Positions 26,596 to 35,329 of a DNA stretch of 64,000 nt are shown here, piece by piece (the stretch's first letter is position 1; each line of letters opens with the position of its first letter). The stretch is taken from NCBI GenBank assembly GCA_947629175.1, contig CANRCT010000005.1:1-64000 (forward strand), given 5' to 3'. The notes under the pieces were generated by a model, which searched no databases, had not been told where the DNA came from, and worked only from the letters and a program-made list of their open reading frames with translations. Made by a program: the position numbers and the translations under genes. Source of the DNA: an uncultured Muribaculaceae bacterium. GTDB lineage: Bacteria; Bacteroidota; Bacteroidia; Bacteroidales; Muribaculaceae.

Positions 26596-27777
26596 GTGGA
26601 ACTTTACTCTTTATATCGCTCCGGCAGATTTGCGCTCGTCATCGCGGCAATAGCGGTGATAGGCTTTTTCCTGCTGTTCTCGTCGTGGCTTGTCAGGGAT
26701 CTGGAGGAGCAGGAGCGTGAGCGCATGGAGCTCTGGGCGGAGGCTACTCGCCGGCTTGCCAATGACAGGCCGGGCGCCGACGACGGGGTGGACTTCATGC
26801 TGTCGGTCATAGAGGCCAATCGTTCGATACCTGTAATTCTGGCCGATTCGGCGGGCAACATACTTCTTCACCGCAATTTTGATCTCCCTGATGCGGCCGA
26901 CAGCATGGGGGCGGGAACGGCGAACATGGCTTTCCTCTCGCAGCGTCTGGAAAGCATGCGCCATGCCGGGCGCGTCATCCCGGTGGATGTGTCGGCCGGC
27001 GAGCCGCAGTATTTGTATTATGAGGATTCCAGACTTCTGCGCTGGCTCAATTATTATCCGTATCTTCAGATTCTGCTGACTGTCACATTCGTGGGTATGG
27101 TCTATTTTGCTGTGATCACGACTAAAAGGGCCGAGCAGAACAAGGTGTGGGTGGGCCTGTCGAAGGAGACGGCCCATCAGCTCGGCACCCCTATCTCGTC
27201 GCTGATGGCATGGAACGAGATACTGCGCGACCGCGGTGTCTCGCCCGACGCAGTGGAGCAGATAGATGCCGACGTAAGGCGTTTGGCCGATATCGCGGCC
27301 CGCTTCTCCAAGATCGGTTCGAAACCGCGGCTTCAGCCGTCGACAGTTGGGGCGGTAGTAGGAAGCACCGTGGAGTATATGCGTGGGCGGGTGTCGCGGG
27401 GAGTTGAATGTGTGTTCGACGACCGCTCGGAGGGCGCTGTGGCGATGATATGTCCGCCTTTGCTCGAATGGGTGATGGAATGCCTTATAAAGAATGCTGT
27501 GGATGCGATGGAAGGGCGCGGCTCGCTTGAGATATGTGTTGACTCCAGACCCGACGGAGGCACGGCGATAGAGGTGACGGATTCTGGCCACGGACTGCCG
27601 CGCAATCGGTTCCGCACAGTGTTCCGTCCCGGCTATACCACCAAGGAACGCGGATGGGGGCTGGGCCTGACACTCGCCCGGCGTATCATCGACGATTACC
27701 ACGGCGGACGGATATACGTAAAAAGTTCCGTACCCGGCCGTGCCACGACTTTCCGCATCGAGCTTCCCCGTCCGTAA
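26596..27777 (+). CDS. Membrane sensor histidine kinase
   Basis: Two-component sensor of 393 aa. TM1 is at about 11-33, a short periplasmic domain of about 120 residues follows, and TM2 is at about 155-175. The H-box is ETAHQLGTPISSL with His194 as the phospho-acceptor. The ATPase domain shows the N-box KNAVDAM, DSGHGLP, and GWGLGLTLARRI. There is no HAMP domain and no response regulator nearby, so its partner is elsewhere. The start is a GTG; no earlier alternative fits better. It converges on metH with only 12 bases between the stops. Confidence 0.88.
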   Translation: MELYSLYRSGRFALVIAAIAVIGFFLLFSSWLVRDLEEQERERMELWAEATRRLANDRPGADDGVDFMLSVIEANRSIPVILADSAGNILLHRNFDLPDAADSMGAGTANMAFLSQRLESMRHAGRVIPVDVSAGEPQYLYYEDSRLLRWLNYYPYLQILLTVTFVGMVYFAVITTKRAEQNKVWVGLSKETAHQLGTPISSLMAWNEILRDRGVSPDAVEQIDADVRRLADIAARFSKIGSKPRLQPSTVGAVVGSTVEYMRGRVSRGVECVFDDRSEGAVAMICPPLLEWVMECLIKNAVDAMEGRGSLEICVDSRPDGGTAIEVTDSGHGLPRNRFRTVFRPGYTTKERGWGLGLTLARRIIDDYHGGRIYVKSSVPGRATTFRIELPRP

Positions 27778-27789
27778 GGCTTCCGGAGG

Positions 27790-30700
27790 TCAGCGGGGCA
27801 GGAAGCGGGCAAGTTGCGCGTCGGTAAACCCGCGGCGCCGTGCGTAGTCGGCACGCGCTTCGTCCGACAGCTGTCCGATCGTGAAATAGCGGGCCTGCGG
27901 CGCAGCGATGATGAGTCCGCTGACGGTGGCCGACGGGGCCATGGCTCCGTTTTCGGTCACTTCCACTCCGATATCATTATAGTGAATCATTCGGTCGAGC
28001 AGATGTATCAGGCTCTGGTCGGGCAGCGAGGGATAGCCGACGGCCGGGCGGATGCCAGGGGCCGAAAGATCGGGTGAGTATCCCCAGAGTGTCTGTGCTG
28101 TCAGGCGGTGAAGCCACTCGGCGGCTGCCTCGACAAGTCGGTCGGCTACCAGCTGGGCGGTGATGGCCGCATAAGGGTCGTCGCTTTCGCGCATGGCAGC
28201 CACATAGTCGGCCACATCGCCCGCTGTAGTGACAGCAAAGAGTCCAGTCCAGTCGTCGGCCGGGGCAATGAAATCGGCCAGGGCCGGACGTGATGCACCG
28301 GCGTCGCCGTCCGTTGCCTTGCGGATAGTAGGGATCGTGATGCCGGCGTCGCCGGAGCTGACATGTATGTCGAGACCCTCGGAATGGGCCGGACAGAGCA
28401 GCAGTCGTGCCGTAAGCCGTGCGCCGCGTTCTTCGAGCCGGTCGAGAATACTTTCAGCGTCATCTTTGAGATGCGTGGCCTCTGCCGAGCATGAGGATGT
28501 GCGCCAGGCGGCCATGAATGCTCTCCAATTGATAAGGGGGCGCAGTTCGCTGACTGCCGGATGGATGGTGTGCATGCCCGGCTTTGCCGGAGCCGGGGCC
28601 GCGCTGACAGCCACGGCCGGCGTGTCGGGCGCGGGGGCCGCTGCCGGCTGTTGCTGTCGGGCCGTATACCCGTCGCGCAGCCGCTGCTGGTCGATGGCAT
28701 TGAGGCGGATAGTCTCCGGCGCCTGCCGGGGATCGATCAGCCGGGCGGCAAGCCCCGGGAGCGAAGCCGCATCGTGGGTATAGAACGTCGGGCCCGAGTA
28801 GCAGGGAGCTAAGCGCAGGGCCGTGTGGAGCGCCGAGGCGGCTGCTCCGCCTACCAGCAGCGGCGTGCGCATGCCGCGCTCCTCCATGAGCCTGGCTACG
28901 TCGGCCATTTCGGCCAGCGACGGGGTGATGAGGCCGCTCAGCCCTATGAGGTCGGCGTTGAGTCTCAGCGCCTCGCTGACGATCCGCCCGCCATCGACCA
29001 TCACGCCGAGATCGGTTACGTCGAATCCGTTGCAGCGCATCACTACGGCCACTATGTTTTTGCCTATGTCGTGGACGTCGCCGCGCACAGTGGCTATCAC
29101 CATCTTCGGACTGCGGGCCGCGCCGCCGGCCGGAGATGCCGCTTTCTCGGCTTCGATGGCGGGCGTGAGAAGTTCGACGGCCCTCTGCATTATGCGCGCG
29201 CTCTTGACCACCTGAGGAAGGAACATGCGTCCGTCGCCGAAGAGGCGCCCCACGCGGTCCATTCCCTGCATGAGCGGGCCCTCCACGATCGCGAACGCCG
29301 ACCCTGCTTCGGCTCGCGCCTCTTCGAGCAGCGTCTCCAGGTTGTCAAGCCGCCCTTTTACCACTGCGTCGGCGAGCCGCGAGGCGGCGGTAGACGCGGT
29401 TTCAGGCTGAATCTCCTGCACGGGGGCTTTGCGTCCGGGGGCGGAGGTTTCGGCCGCGATCGCGATGAGCCGCTCGTCGGCATCGGGGCGTCGGCAGAGC
29501 AAAGTGTCTTTGATGGCCTCGGAGAGTGCAGAGGGTATGGCGGAGGGATCAAGGAGAGTCGATGGGTTGACGATAGCCAGATTCATTCCGTCGCGGCCGG
29601 ACGCATTGGCAAGAAACTCGGCATGAATGGCTTCTCTGACGTAATTGTTGCCACGGAACGAGAACGACAGGTTGCTCAAGCCGCCGCTGACGTTGGCTCC
29701 GGGCAGATTGCGCCTGATCCAGCGGGCGGCGAGGATGAAGTCGAGCCCGTAGCGTGCGTGCCCTTCGATGCCGGTAGCCACGGCGAGTATATTGGGGTCG
29801 AATATGATGTCGGAAGGAGCTATTCCGGCATCGGTCAGCAGCCGGTAGGCCCGGGCGCAGACTTCGGTCTTGCGCTCCAGGGTGTCGGCCTGTCCTTGTT
29901 CGTCGAAAGCCATGACTACCATGGCGGCTCCCATCGAGCTGATATGTCGGGCCCGTCGCAGCATCTCTTCCTCGCCCTCTTTGAGGCTTATGGAGTTGAC
30001 TACCGGTTTGCCCTGCACGAGTTTGAGAGTGCGTTCAACTACCTCCCACTGCGATGAGTCGATCATGAACGGCACGCGGGCCACGTCGGGCTCGGCCGAC
30101 GCCAGACGCACGAAGCGCTCCATCTCGCGCGGGGCGTCGAGCAGCGCATCGTCCATGTTGATGTCGATTATGCGGGCTCCGGCGTCGGTCTGTGCGGCCG
30201 CGATGGCCATGGCCTCGCTGATATTTCCCTCCTTTATCAGCCGGAGGAATTTGCGGCTTCCGGCTACATTGCACCGTTCGCCTACAGGAGTGAGTCCGTC
30301 GGGCTCTACCGTCATGGCTTCCAGGCCGGCAAGCCGCAGAGGAGCCGTAGGATTATATTCGGGTATGGGTCGTGGCTGCGCTTTGGATGCTTCGGCAGCG
30401 ATAGCGCGGATGTGGGCCGGGGTTGTGCCGCAGCATCCTCCCACGATGTTGAGCATCCCCTCCGAAAGGGGAGCGCGAAGCGCCTCGGCCATGTCTGACG
30501 GCGAAGAGGTATAGCATCCCATCGCGTCGGGCAGTCCGGCATTGGGGTGGAGGCTGACGGCGAAGGGAAGATGCTGGAGCGCAGGAAGGAATTCGATGGC
30601 CTGCTCGGCTCCGAATCCGCAGTTGAGCCCGACCGAGAGCGGCTGACCGTGGGCTATGCTGACGGTGAAGGCCTCAAGCGTCTGGCCCGACAGCAGGCGT

Positions 30701-31272
30701 CCGCTTTCGGTGAGGGTGGCCGACACCATCAGCGGCAGTTCGAGTCCGGTAGAGGCCCTGACCTCAAGCAGTGCCGATATGGCCGCCTTGGCGTTGAGAG
30801 TGTCGAATATGGTTTCAAGCAATATGAGGTCAGCGCCCGCTTCGGCGAGGGCTCCGATCTGCTCCCGGTATGCGCGTCGCAGGGTGTCGAAGTCGACATC
30901 GCTCTCCTCGGCCGTCATCGACAGCGATATGCCGGTAGGCCCTACGTCGCCGGCTATCCATGCCTGGCGTCCGCTTCGGCCGATCGCTCTCCGCGCTGCC
31001 CCCACTGCCTCGCGGCAGATGTCGGGCACGAGGTGGGCGGCGCCGTAGCGGGCCAGCGAAATGGCGTTGGCGTTGAATGTGTCGGTGGTGATGATGTCGG
31101 CGCCGGCCTGGAGATACTGCATATGTATATTTTCGACAGTCTCGGGAGAGGAGAGACAGAGAAGGTCGATACATCCGGTCTCGGAGCGGGCTTTCTGCAG
31201 CATTGTCCCCATGGCCCCGTCGAGCGTGAGCACGCGCTGCCGGAGCGCTTTGTTTATATCGTTTAGGATCAT
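27790..31272 (-). CDS. metH: Cobalamin-dependent methionine synthase
   Basis: Transfers methyl from 5-methyltetrahydrofolate via cobalamin to homocysteine; 1160 aa, slightly shorter than the 1227 aa of E. coli. Modules are in canonical order: the homocysteine domain with zinc ligands Cys218, Cys280 and Cys281; the pterin domain (VGERCNVAGSRKFLRLIKEG); the cobalamin cap and Rossmann domain with the cobalt-ligand His734 in DVHDIGKN; and a C-terminal AdoMet reactivation domain (RPAVGYPSLPDQ). An Ala/Pro-rich linker precedes the last module. It lies 41 bases downstream of an amino-acid symporter gene on the same strand. No cobalamin riboswitch is seen in the upstream gap. Confidence 0.97.
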   Translation of the reverse strand: MILNDINKALRQRVLTLDGAMGTMLQKARSETGCIDLLCLSSPETVENIHMQYLQAGADIITTDTFNANAISLARYGAAHLVPDICREAVGAARRAIGRSGRQAWIAGDVGPTGISLSMTAEESDVDFDTLRRAYREQIGALAEAGADLILLETIFDTLNAKAAISALLEVRASTGLELPLMVSATLTESGRLLSGQTLEAFTVSIAHGQPLSVGLNCGFGAEQAIEFLPALQHLPFAVSLHPNAGLPDAMGCYTSSPSDMAEALRAPLSEGMLNIVGGCCGTTPAHIRAIAAEASKAQPRPIPEYNPTAPLRLAGLEAMTVEPDGLTPVGERCNVAGSRKFLRLIKEGNISEAMAIAAAQTDAGARIIDINMDDALLDAPREMERFVRLASAEPDVARVPFMIDSSQWEVVERTLKLVQGKPVVNSISLKEGEEEMLRRARHISSMGAAMVVMAFDEQGQADTLERKTEVCARAYRLLTDAGIAPSDIIFDPNILAVATGIEGHARYGLDFILAARWIRRNLPGANVSGGLSNLSFSFRGNNYVREAIHAEFLANASGRDGMNLAIVNPSTLLDPSAIPSALSEAIKDTLLCRRPDADERLIAIAAETSAPGRKAPVQEIQPETASTAASRLADAVVKGRLDNLETLLEEARAEAGSAFAIVEGPLMQGMDRVGRLFGDGRMFLPQVVKSARIMQRAVELLTPAIEAEKAASPAGGAARSPKMVIATVRGDVHDIGKNIVAVVMRCNGFDVTDLGVMVDGGRIVSEALRLNADLIGLSGLITPSLAEMADVARLMEERGMRTPLLVGGAAASALHTALRLAPCYSGPTFYTHDAASLPGLAARLIDPRQAPETIRLNAIDQQRLRDGYTARQQQPAAAPAPDTPAVAVSAAPAPAKPGMHTIHPAVSELRPLINWRAFMAAWRTSSCSAEATHLKDDAESILDRLEERGARLTARLLLCPAHSEGLDIHVSSGDAGITIPTIRKATDGDAGASRPALADFIAPADDWTGLFAVTTAGDVADYVAAMRESDDPYAAITAQLVADRLVEAAAEWLHRLTAQTLWGYSPDLSAPGIRPAVGYPSLPDQSLIHLLDRMIHYNDIGVEVTENGAMAPSATVSGLIIAAPQARYFTIGQLSDEARADYARRRGFTDAQLARFLPR

Positions 31273-31313
31273 TGTCTAATTGTCTTTTTTGTGGAATGTG
31301 AGATGTGTGTGGA

Positions 31314-32726
31314 TCATGGCCAGCACTCCGTGCGGTCAGCTATAGCGGGGATGGTCGATGAGTGATACACAGGGTCGAGTCCCCGGCGCAGCTGGCTGCG
31401 GTAGTCGTGGAGCAGCGTTATGGCCTGACGTCCGAGCAGGGTGATGGCCGCGAGATTGCATAGCGTCATCAGTGCCATGGTGATGTCGGCGAATCCCCAC
31501 ACGAGGTCGAGCGACATGACCGCTCCGAGATATACCATAGTCCCTACCGCCAGTCGATATGCGTTGACGAGGAGGCTGTTGTCGCGGATGAAGCGGAGAT
31601 TGGTCTCGCCGTAGTAGTAATTGGCGATGATACTCGTGAAGGCGAAAAACAATATCGCTATGCTGACGAAAACCGATCCGAAGCGGTAGCCCCCTCCGAG
31701 CTGGGAGTCAATGGCTTTCTGAGTGAGAACGATGCCGTCGTGTCCCTCGATGAACAGTCCGCTGCACAGGATTATGAACGCCGTTGCCGAGCAGATGAGC
31801 AGTGTGTCGGTATAGACGCCGAGCGTCTGTATGAGTCCCTGTTTTACCGGGTGGGACACGGCTGCCGTAGCTGCGGCGTTGGGCGTGGAGCCTTCGCCGG
31901 CCTCGTTGCTGAATAGCCCGCGCTTGATGCCCAGAGCCATTGCCATACCGACCGTTCCGCCCGCGGCCTGGTGGAAGCCGAAAGCATTCTCTACGATCAG
32001 GCAAAGTATCTCCGGTACGCGGCCTATGTTGATGACTATGATCACAAAGGCCAGCGCCACATAAGCCACGGCCATAACAGGCACCACGAGTTGGCTGAAG
32101 CGCGCGATGCTGCGTATCCCTCCGAACACGATGGCCAGAGTCAGGACAGTCAGCGCTATGCCCGTCAGCTGGCGCGGAACGGCGAAGCATTCATCGAAAG
32201 CGCTCGCGATGGTGTTGGACTGCACGGTATTGAACGCGAAGCCGAACGTCAGGATGAGAAGCACGGCAAATGTCACGGCCCACCACCGGCTGCCGATCCC
32301 TTTGGCTATATAGTAGGCCGGCCCTCCGCGGAAGGAGCTTTCGCCACGTATCTTATAGAGCTGTGCGAGCGTCGACTCGATGAAGGCGCTCGACGATCCG
32401 AGCAAAGCTATCACCCACATCCAGAATACGGCTCCCGGGCCTCCGAGAGCTATCGCCGTGGCCACTCCGGCAAGGTTGCCGGTGCCTACACGCGAGGCAA
32501 TGGATATGGCGAAGGCCTGAAACGAACTGACCGACGAGTGACCGCCGCCATGATGGGCGCCGGAGGGCCGCCGGCCGGAGCGTACGAGCTGCCTGAACAT
32601 TTCGCCGATCATGCGGAACTGCACTCCCCGCGTGGCCACGGTGAAGTATAGCGCCGCTGCCAGGAGCGCTGTCACCATTACGTAATCGGTCAGAATGCGG
32701 CTGACCGCCTGAACTGTCTCTTCCAC
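31314..32726 (-). CDS. Sodium:alanine symporter family (AGCS) transporter
   Basis: Inner-membrane amino-acid carrier of 470 aa with about ten hydrophobic helices. AGCS signatures are present: SSFQAFAISIASRVGTGNLAGVA near residue 65, FWMWVIALLGSSSAFIESTLAQL, and the SNEAGEGSTPNAAATA motif. Substrates in the family are usually alanine, glycine or glutamine with Na+ or H+. It is promoter-proximal to metH, which makes co-expression likely; a metabolic reason is not obvious from sequence. Confidence 0.92.
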   Translation of the reverse strand: MEETVQAVSRILTDYVMVTALLAAALYFTVATRGVQFRMIGEMFRQLVRSGRRPSGAHHGGGHSSVSSFQAFAISIASRVGTGNLAGVATAIALGGPGAVFWMWVIALLGSSSAFIESTLAQLYKIRGESSFRGGPAYYIAKGIGSRWWAVTFAVLLILTFGFAFNTVQSNTIASAFDECFAVPRQLTGIALTVLTLAIVFGGIRSIARFSQLVVPVMAVAYVALAFVIIVINIGRVPEILCLIVENAFGFHQAAGGTVGMAMALGIKRGLFSNEAGEGSTPNAAATAAVSHPVKQGLIQTLGVYTDTLLICSATAFIILCSGLFIEGHDGIVLTQKAIDSQLGGGYRFGSVFVSIAILFFAFTSIIANYYYGETNLRFIRDNSLLVNAYRLAVGTMVYLGAVMSLDLVWGFADITMALMTLCNLAAITLLGRQAITLLHDYRSQLRRGLDPVYHSSTIPAIADRTECWP

Positions 32727-32796
32727 TCTCGTCGGGTATGTGTAAGGTGTGACTGATGTAACTTATGTGTAGGATGTATGTCGGATAAGCGTAATG

Positions 32797-32804
32797 CAAA
32801 GTTA
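32797..32804 (-). promoter_or_regulatory. -7 element of the symporter-metH operon
   Basis: Minus-strand TAACTTTG. The leader to the symporter ATG is about 65 bases, contains no recognisable riboswitch, and is mostly short irregular repeats of TATGTGTAGG type. Confidence 0.55.
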
Positions 32805-32921
32805 GTAAAATTATTCGTAAAAGGATGCGCGGCTAATGCCTTTCAACCGGTCGGAATGTTTTCCAATTCTTTCACCAATGCTTCCCAAAGCGGGTCGTGG
32901 TTGAATTTTTGTGGAAAAGTT

Positions 32922-32952
32922 TTTGTAATGTAAAAAAATGTCAGTAATTTTG
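32922..32952 (+). promoter_or_regulatory. Promoter of rpsU
   Basis: TTTG at 32922-32925, 19 bases, TAATTTTG at 32945-32952. This is a near-ideal Bacteroidota promoter. The leader is about 50 bases. Confidence 0.75.
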
Positions 32953-33009
32953 CCGCGCATTTGAAGCGAATTATATACAAATCAAAAAAATATAACAACA
33001 CCAAAGACA

Positions 33010-33201
33010 ATGATTATCGTACAAGTCAAAGAAGGCGAGAACATCGAAAGAGCCCTCAAGAAATTCAAACGTAAATTCGAGAAGACCGGCGTCGTCAAGG
33101 AGCTCCGCAGCCGTCAGGCCTTTGAGAAGCCTTCGGTAAGCAACCGCAAAAAGATGATGAAGGCCGTTTACGTTCAGAAGCTCCGCGCAGTCGAGGAATA
33201 A
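33010..33201 (+). CDS. rpsU: 30S ribosomal protein S21
   Basis: Small basic ribosomal protein of 63 aa (MIIVQVKEGENIERALKKFK...), full length for Bacteroidota S21. It helps the small subunit engage mRNA at initiation. The gene is monocistronic: it has a strong promoter and its own terminator directly downstream. Confidence 0.96.
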   Translation: MIIVQVKEGENIERALKKFKRKFEKTGVVKELRSRQAFEKPSVSNRKKMMKAVYVQKLRAVEE

Positions 33202-33243
33202 GCCTTTGCCTGACGTAATCACCAGATAGCAATCACGCATCAC

Positions 33244-33284
33244 CCCGCCCGTAAGCTCGCAACAAGGCTTCCGAGGCGGGTTTT
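33244..33284 (+). terminator. Intrinsic terminator of rpsU
   Basis: CCCGCC (33244-33249) pairs with GGCGGG (33275-33280), followed by four T. The inner arms GTAAGC and GCTTCC can extend pairing partly. Confidence 0.65.
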
Positions 33285-33298
33285 ATGATTTTATACCC

Positions 33299-34108
33299 AT
33301 GGATCTACGTACACCTCCCGAAGTAATAGAGGCCACTCTGAAGGCTGCGGAGGCCAAGGTGGCCACAGGCCGGTCGCTGCCGCGCCTTCTGACCCTTTCG
33401 GTGCTTGCGGGCGCCTATATAGCCCTCGGCGGAATCCTTTCGGTAATCGTCGGATATGGTTTCCCCGGTCTGACGGAGTCAAATCCGGCTCTGCAGAGGT
33501 TGCTGTCGGGAGCGATGTTCCCGATCGGACTGATTCTTGTGGTGGTGCTTGGAGCCGAACTGTTTACCGGCAACAACGCTCTGCTGATCCCCGCTTTCAT
33601 GAGCCGCCGCTGCACGGCGGCCGACGTGGCCCGCAACTGGACGCTCGTCTATCTGGGCAACTTTGTCGGCGCGATACTTTTTACGTGGCTGATGGTCTAC
33701 GCCGCAGGGCTTACGGCCTCCGAGCCATGGCATGGAGCGGTGCAGCGCATCGCCGTGGCCAAGGTGTCGATGCCGTGGCTGACGGTATTCATCAAGGGAA
33801 TAGGTGCCAACTGGTGTGTATGCCTGGCCGTATGGCTTGCGCTGTCGGGGCGCACCCTGCTGGCCAAGATGGCCGGATGCTGGCTCCCGGTGATGGCATT
33901 CGTGGCCCTCGGCTACGAGCACTCGATAGCCAACATGTTCTTCATCCCGCTCGGTATGATGGAGGGAGCTCCTGTGGGCGCATGGCAGGCTGTTACGGCC
34001 AATATTATCCCGGCTACGCTCGGCAATATAGCGGGCGGCGCGCTGCTTGTGGGCTGTGTCCACGCGGCCCTTCATCTGCAAAGAACTGCGGAGAGTAAAA
34101 AATCTTGA
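33299..34108 (+). CDS. Formate/nitrite transporter family protein
   Basis: Pentameric FNT-type channel subunit of 269 aa with six hydrophobic helices. Family motifs are GAELFTGNN in the second helix region, KGIGANWCVCLAVWLAL, and the selectivity histidine in GYEHSIANMFFIPLG. FocA-like formate export or NirC-like nitrite uptake, or hydrosulfide transport, are all possible. No formate-lyase or nitrite-reductase gene is next to it, so substrate is unassigned. It starts 15 bases after the rpsU terminator, and no promoter of its own was clearly seen. Confidence 0.92.
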   Translation: MDLRTPPEVIEATLKAAEAKVATGRSLPRLLTLSVLAGAYIALGGILSVIVGYGFPGLTESNPALQRLLSGAMFPIGLILVVVLGAELFTGNNALLIPAFMSRRCTAADVARNWTLVYLGNFVGAILFTWLMVYAAGLTASEPWHGAVQRIAVAKVSMPWLTVFIKGIGANWCVCLAVWLALSGRTLLAKMAGCWLPVMAFVALGYEHSIANMFFIPLGMMEGAPVGAWQAVTANIIPATLGNIAGGALLVGCVHAALHLQRTAESKKS

Positions 34109-34135
34109 CAATTTGCGGATAATTAGTTACCTTTG
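34105..34135 (+). promoter_or_regulatory. Promoter of class II aldolase
   Basis: TTG at 34105-34107 overlaps the end of the upstream gene. A 20-base spacer and TACCTTTG at 34128-34135 follow. The leader is about 40 bases. Confidence 0.65.
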
Positions 34136-34181
34136 CGGAAACGAAACGTACAATACGTCTAATAACTCTAAATAACAACCA

Positions 34182-35180
34182 ATGGTAAGTTACAAAGAAT
34201 TAGGCCTGGTCAACACCCGCGAGATGTTTGCCAAGGCAATCAAGGGAGGCTATGCCATCCCGGCTTTCAACTTCAACAATATGGAGCAGCTGCAGGCCAT
34301 CATCAAGGCTGCCGCCGAGGAGAAGTCGCCGGTGATCCTTCAGGTATCGAAGGGCGCCCGCAACTATGCCAACGCCACTCTTCTCCGCTATATGGCCCAG
34401 GGCGCAGTGGCTTATGCCAAGGAACTCGGCTGGGAGCATCCCCAGATCGTGCTGCATCTTGACCATGGCGACAGCTTCGAGCTCTGCAAGAGCTGCATCG
34501 ACAGCGGCTTCTCGTCGGTGATGATCGACGGCTCTCACCTCCCCTATGAGGAGAACGTGGCCCTGACCAAGAAGGTTGTCGATTATGCCCACCAGTTCGA
34601 CGTTACCGTTGAGGGCGAGCTCGGCGTTCTCGCCGGCGTGGAGGATGAGGTTTCGGCCGACCACCACACCTACACCGACCCCGAAGAGGTGATTGACTTC
34701 GCTACCCGCACAGGCTGCGACAGCCTCGCTATCTCGATCGGCACATCGCACGGCGCATACAAATTCACCCCCGAGCAGTGCACACGCAACGCCGAGGGCC
34801 GTCTCGTGCCGCCGCCCCTGGCATTCGACGTGCTCGACGCAGTCATGGAGAAACTCCCCGGATTCCCCATCGTGCTCCACGGATCTTCGTCGGTGCCTCA
34901 GGAATATGTCGACATCATCAACAAATACGGCGGCAAGCTGCCCGATGCCATCGGTATTCCCGAAGAGGAGCTCCGCAAGGCTGCCAAGAGCGCAGTATGC
35001 AAGATCAACATCGACTCCGACAGCCGTCTGGCCATGACAGCCGCTGTGCGTGAGGTGTTCGCCACCAAGCCCGGTGAGTTCGACCCGCGCAAGTACCTCG
35101 GCCCGGCCCGCGACGAGATGGAGAAGCTCTACAAGCATAAGATCGTCAATGTGCTTGGCAGCAACGGCAAAGCCGAGTAA
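34182..35180 (+). CDS. fba: Class II fructose-bisphosphate aldolase
   Basis: Zinc-dependent glycolytic aldolase, 332 aa. Zinc-site elements are LHLDHGDSFE (His95), then GTSHGAYKF and VLHGSSS; the active-site glutamate region GELGVLAGVEDEV is also present. The longer form with the VEDEVSADHHTYTDPEE loop is typical of many anaerobic bacteria. It carries its own promoter and a strong terminator, so it is probably a single-gene transcript with high expression; its codon use is biased as in housekeeping genes. Confidence 0.96.
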   Translation: MVSYKELGLVNTREMFAKAIKGGYAIPAFNFNNMEQLQAIIKAAAEEKSPVILQVSKGARNYANATLLRYMAQGAVAYAKELGWEHPQIVLHLDHGDSFELCKSCIDSGFSSVMIDGSHLPYEENVALTKKVVDYAHQFDVTVEGELGVLAGVEDEVSADHHTYTDPEEVIDFATRTGCDSLAISIGTSHGAYKFTPEQCTRNAEGRLVPPPLAFDVLDAVMEKLPGFPIVLHGSSSVPQEYVDIINKYGGKLPDAIGIPEEELRKAAKSAVCKINIDSDSRLAMTAAVREVFATKPGEFDPRKYLGPARDEMEKLYKHKIVNVLGSNGKAE

Positions 35181-35209
35181 GCTCAGAACTGAAATAATTT
35201 GATAAAACG

Positions 35210-35258
35210 GGGCGCTGTGTCATAAGGTTGGATCCTGACACAGCGCCCTGTTTTTTTT
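35210..35258 (+). terminator. Strong intrinsic terminator of fba
   Basis: GGGCGCTGTGTCA pairs perfectly with TGACACAGCGCCC over 13 bases and is followed by eight T. This is the best terminator in the window. Confidence 0.92.
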
Positions 35259-35273
35259 GTACAGGACAGTGAT

Positions 35274-35318
35274 GGCGGCGTCATGACGGTGCGGACTGAC
35301 CGTGGTCATGACGCCGCC
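35274..35318 (-). terminator. Hairpin downstream of the TPR histidine kinase
   Basis: GGCGGCGTCATGAC (35274-35287) pairs perfectly with GTCATGACGCCGCC (35305-35318). It lies 11 bases beyond the kinase stop on the minus strand; there is no T tract, so it may stabilise the RNA end or act as a backstop. Confidence 0.55.
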
Positions 35319-35329
35319 CTCTTGCTGTA

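Noticed and set aside
32727-32800. Cobalamin or SAM riboswitch upstream of the symporter-metH operon
   Set aside because: The leader is only about 65 bases and lacks the B12-box or SAM-I core pairing pattern; the gap between the two genes is 41 bases.
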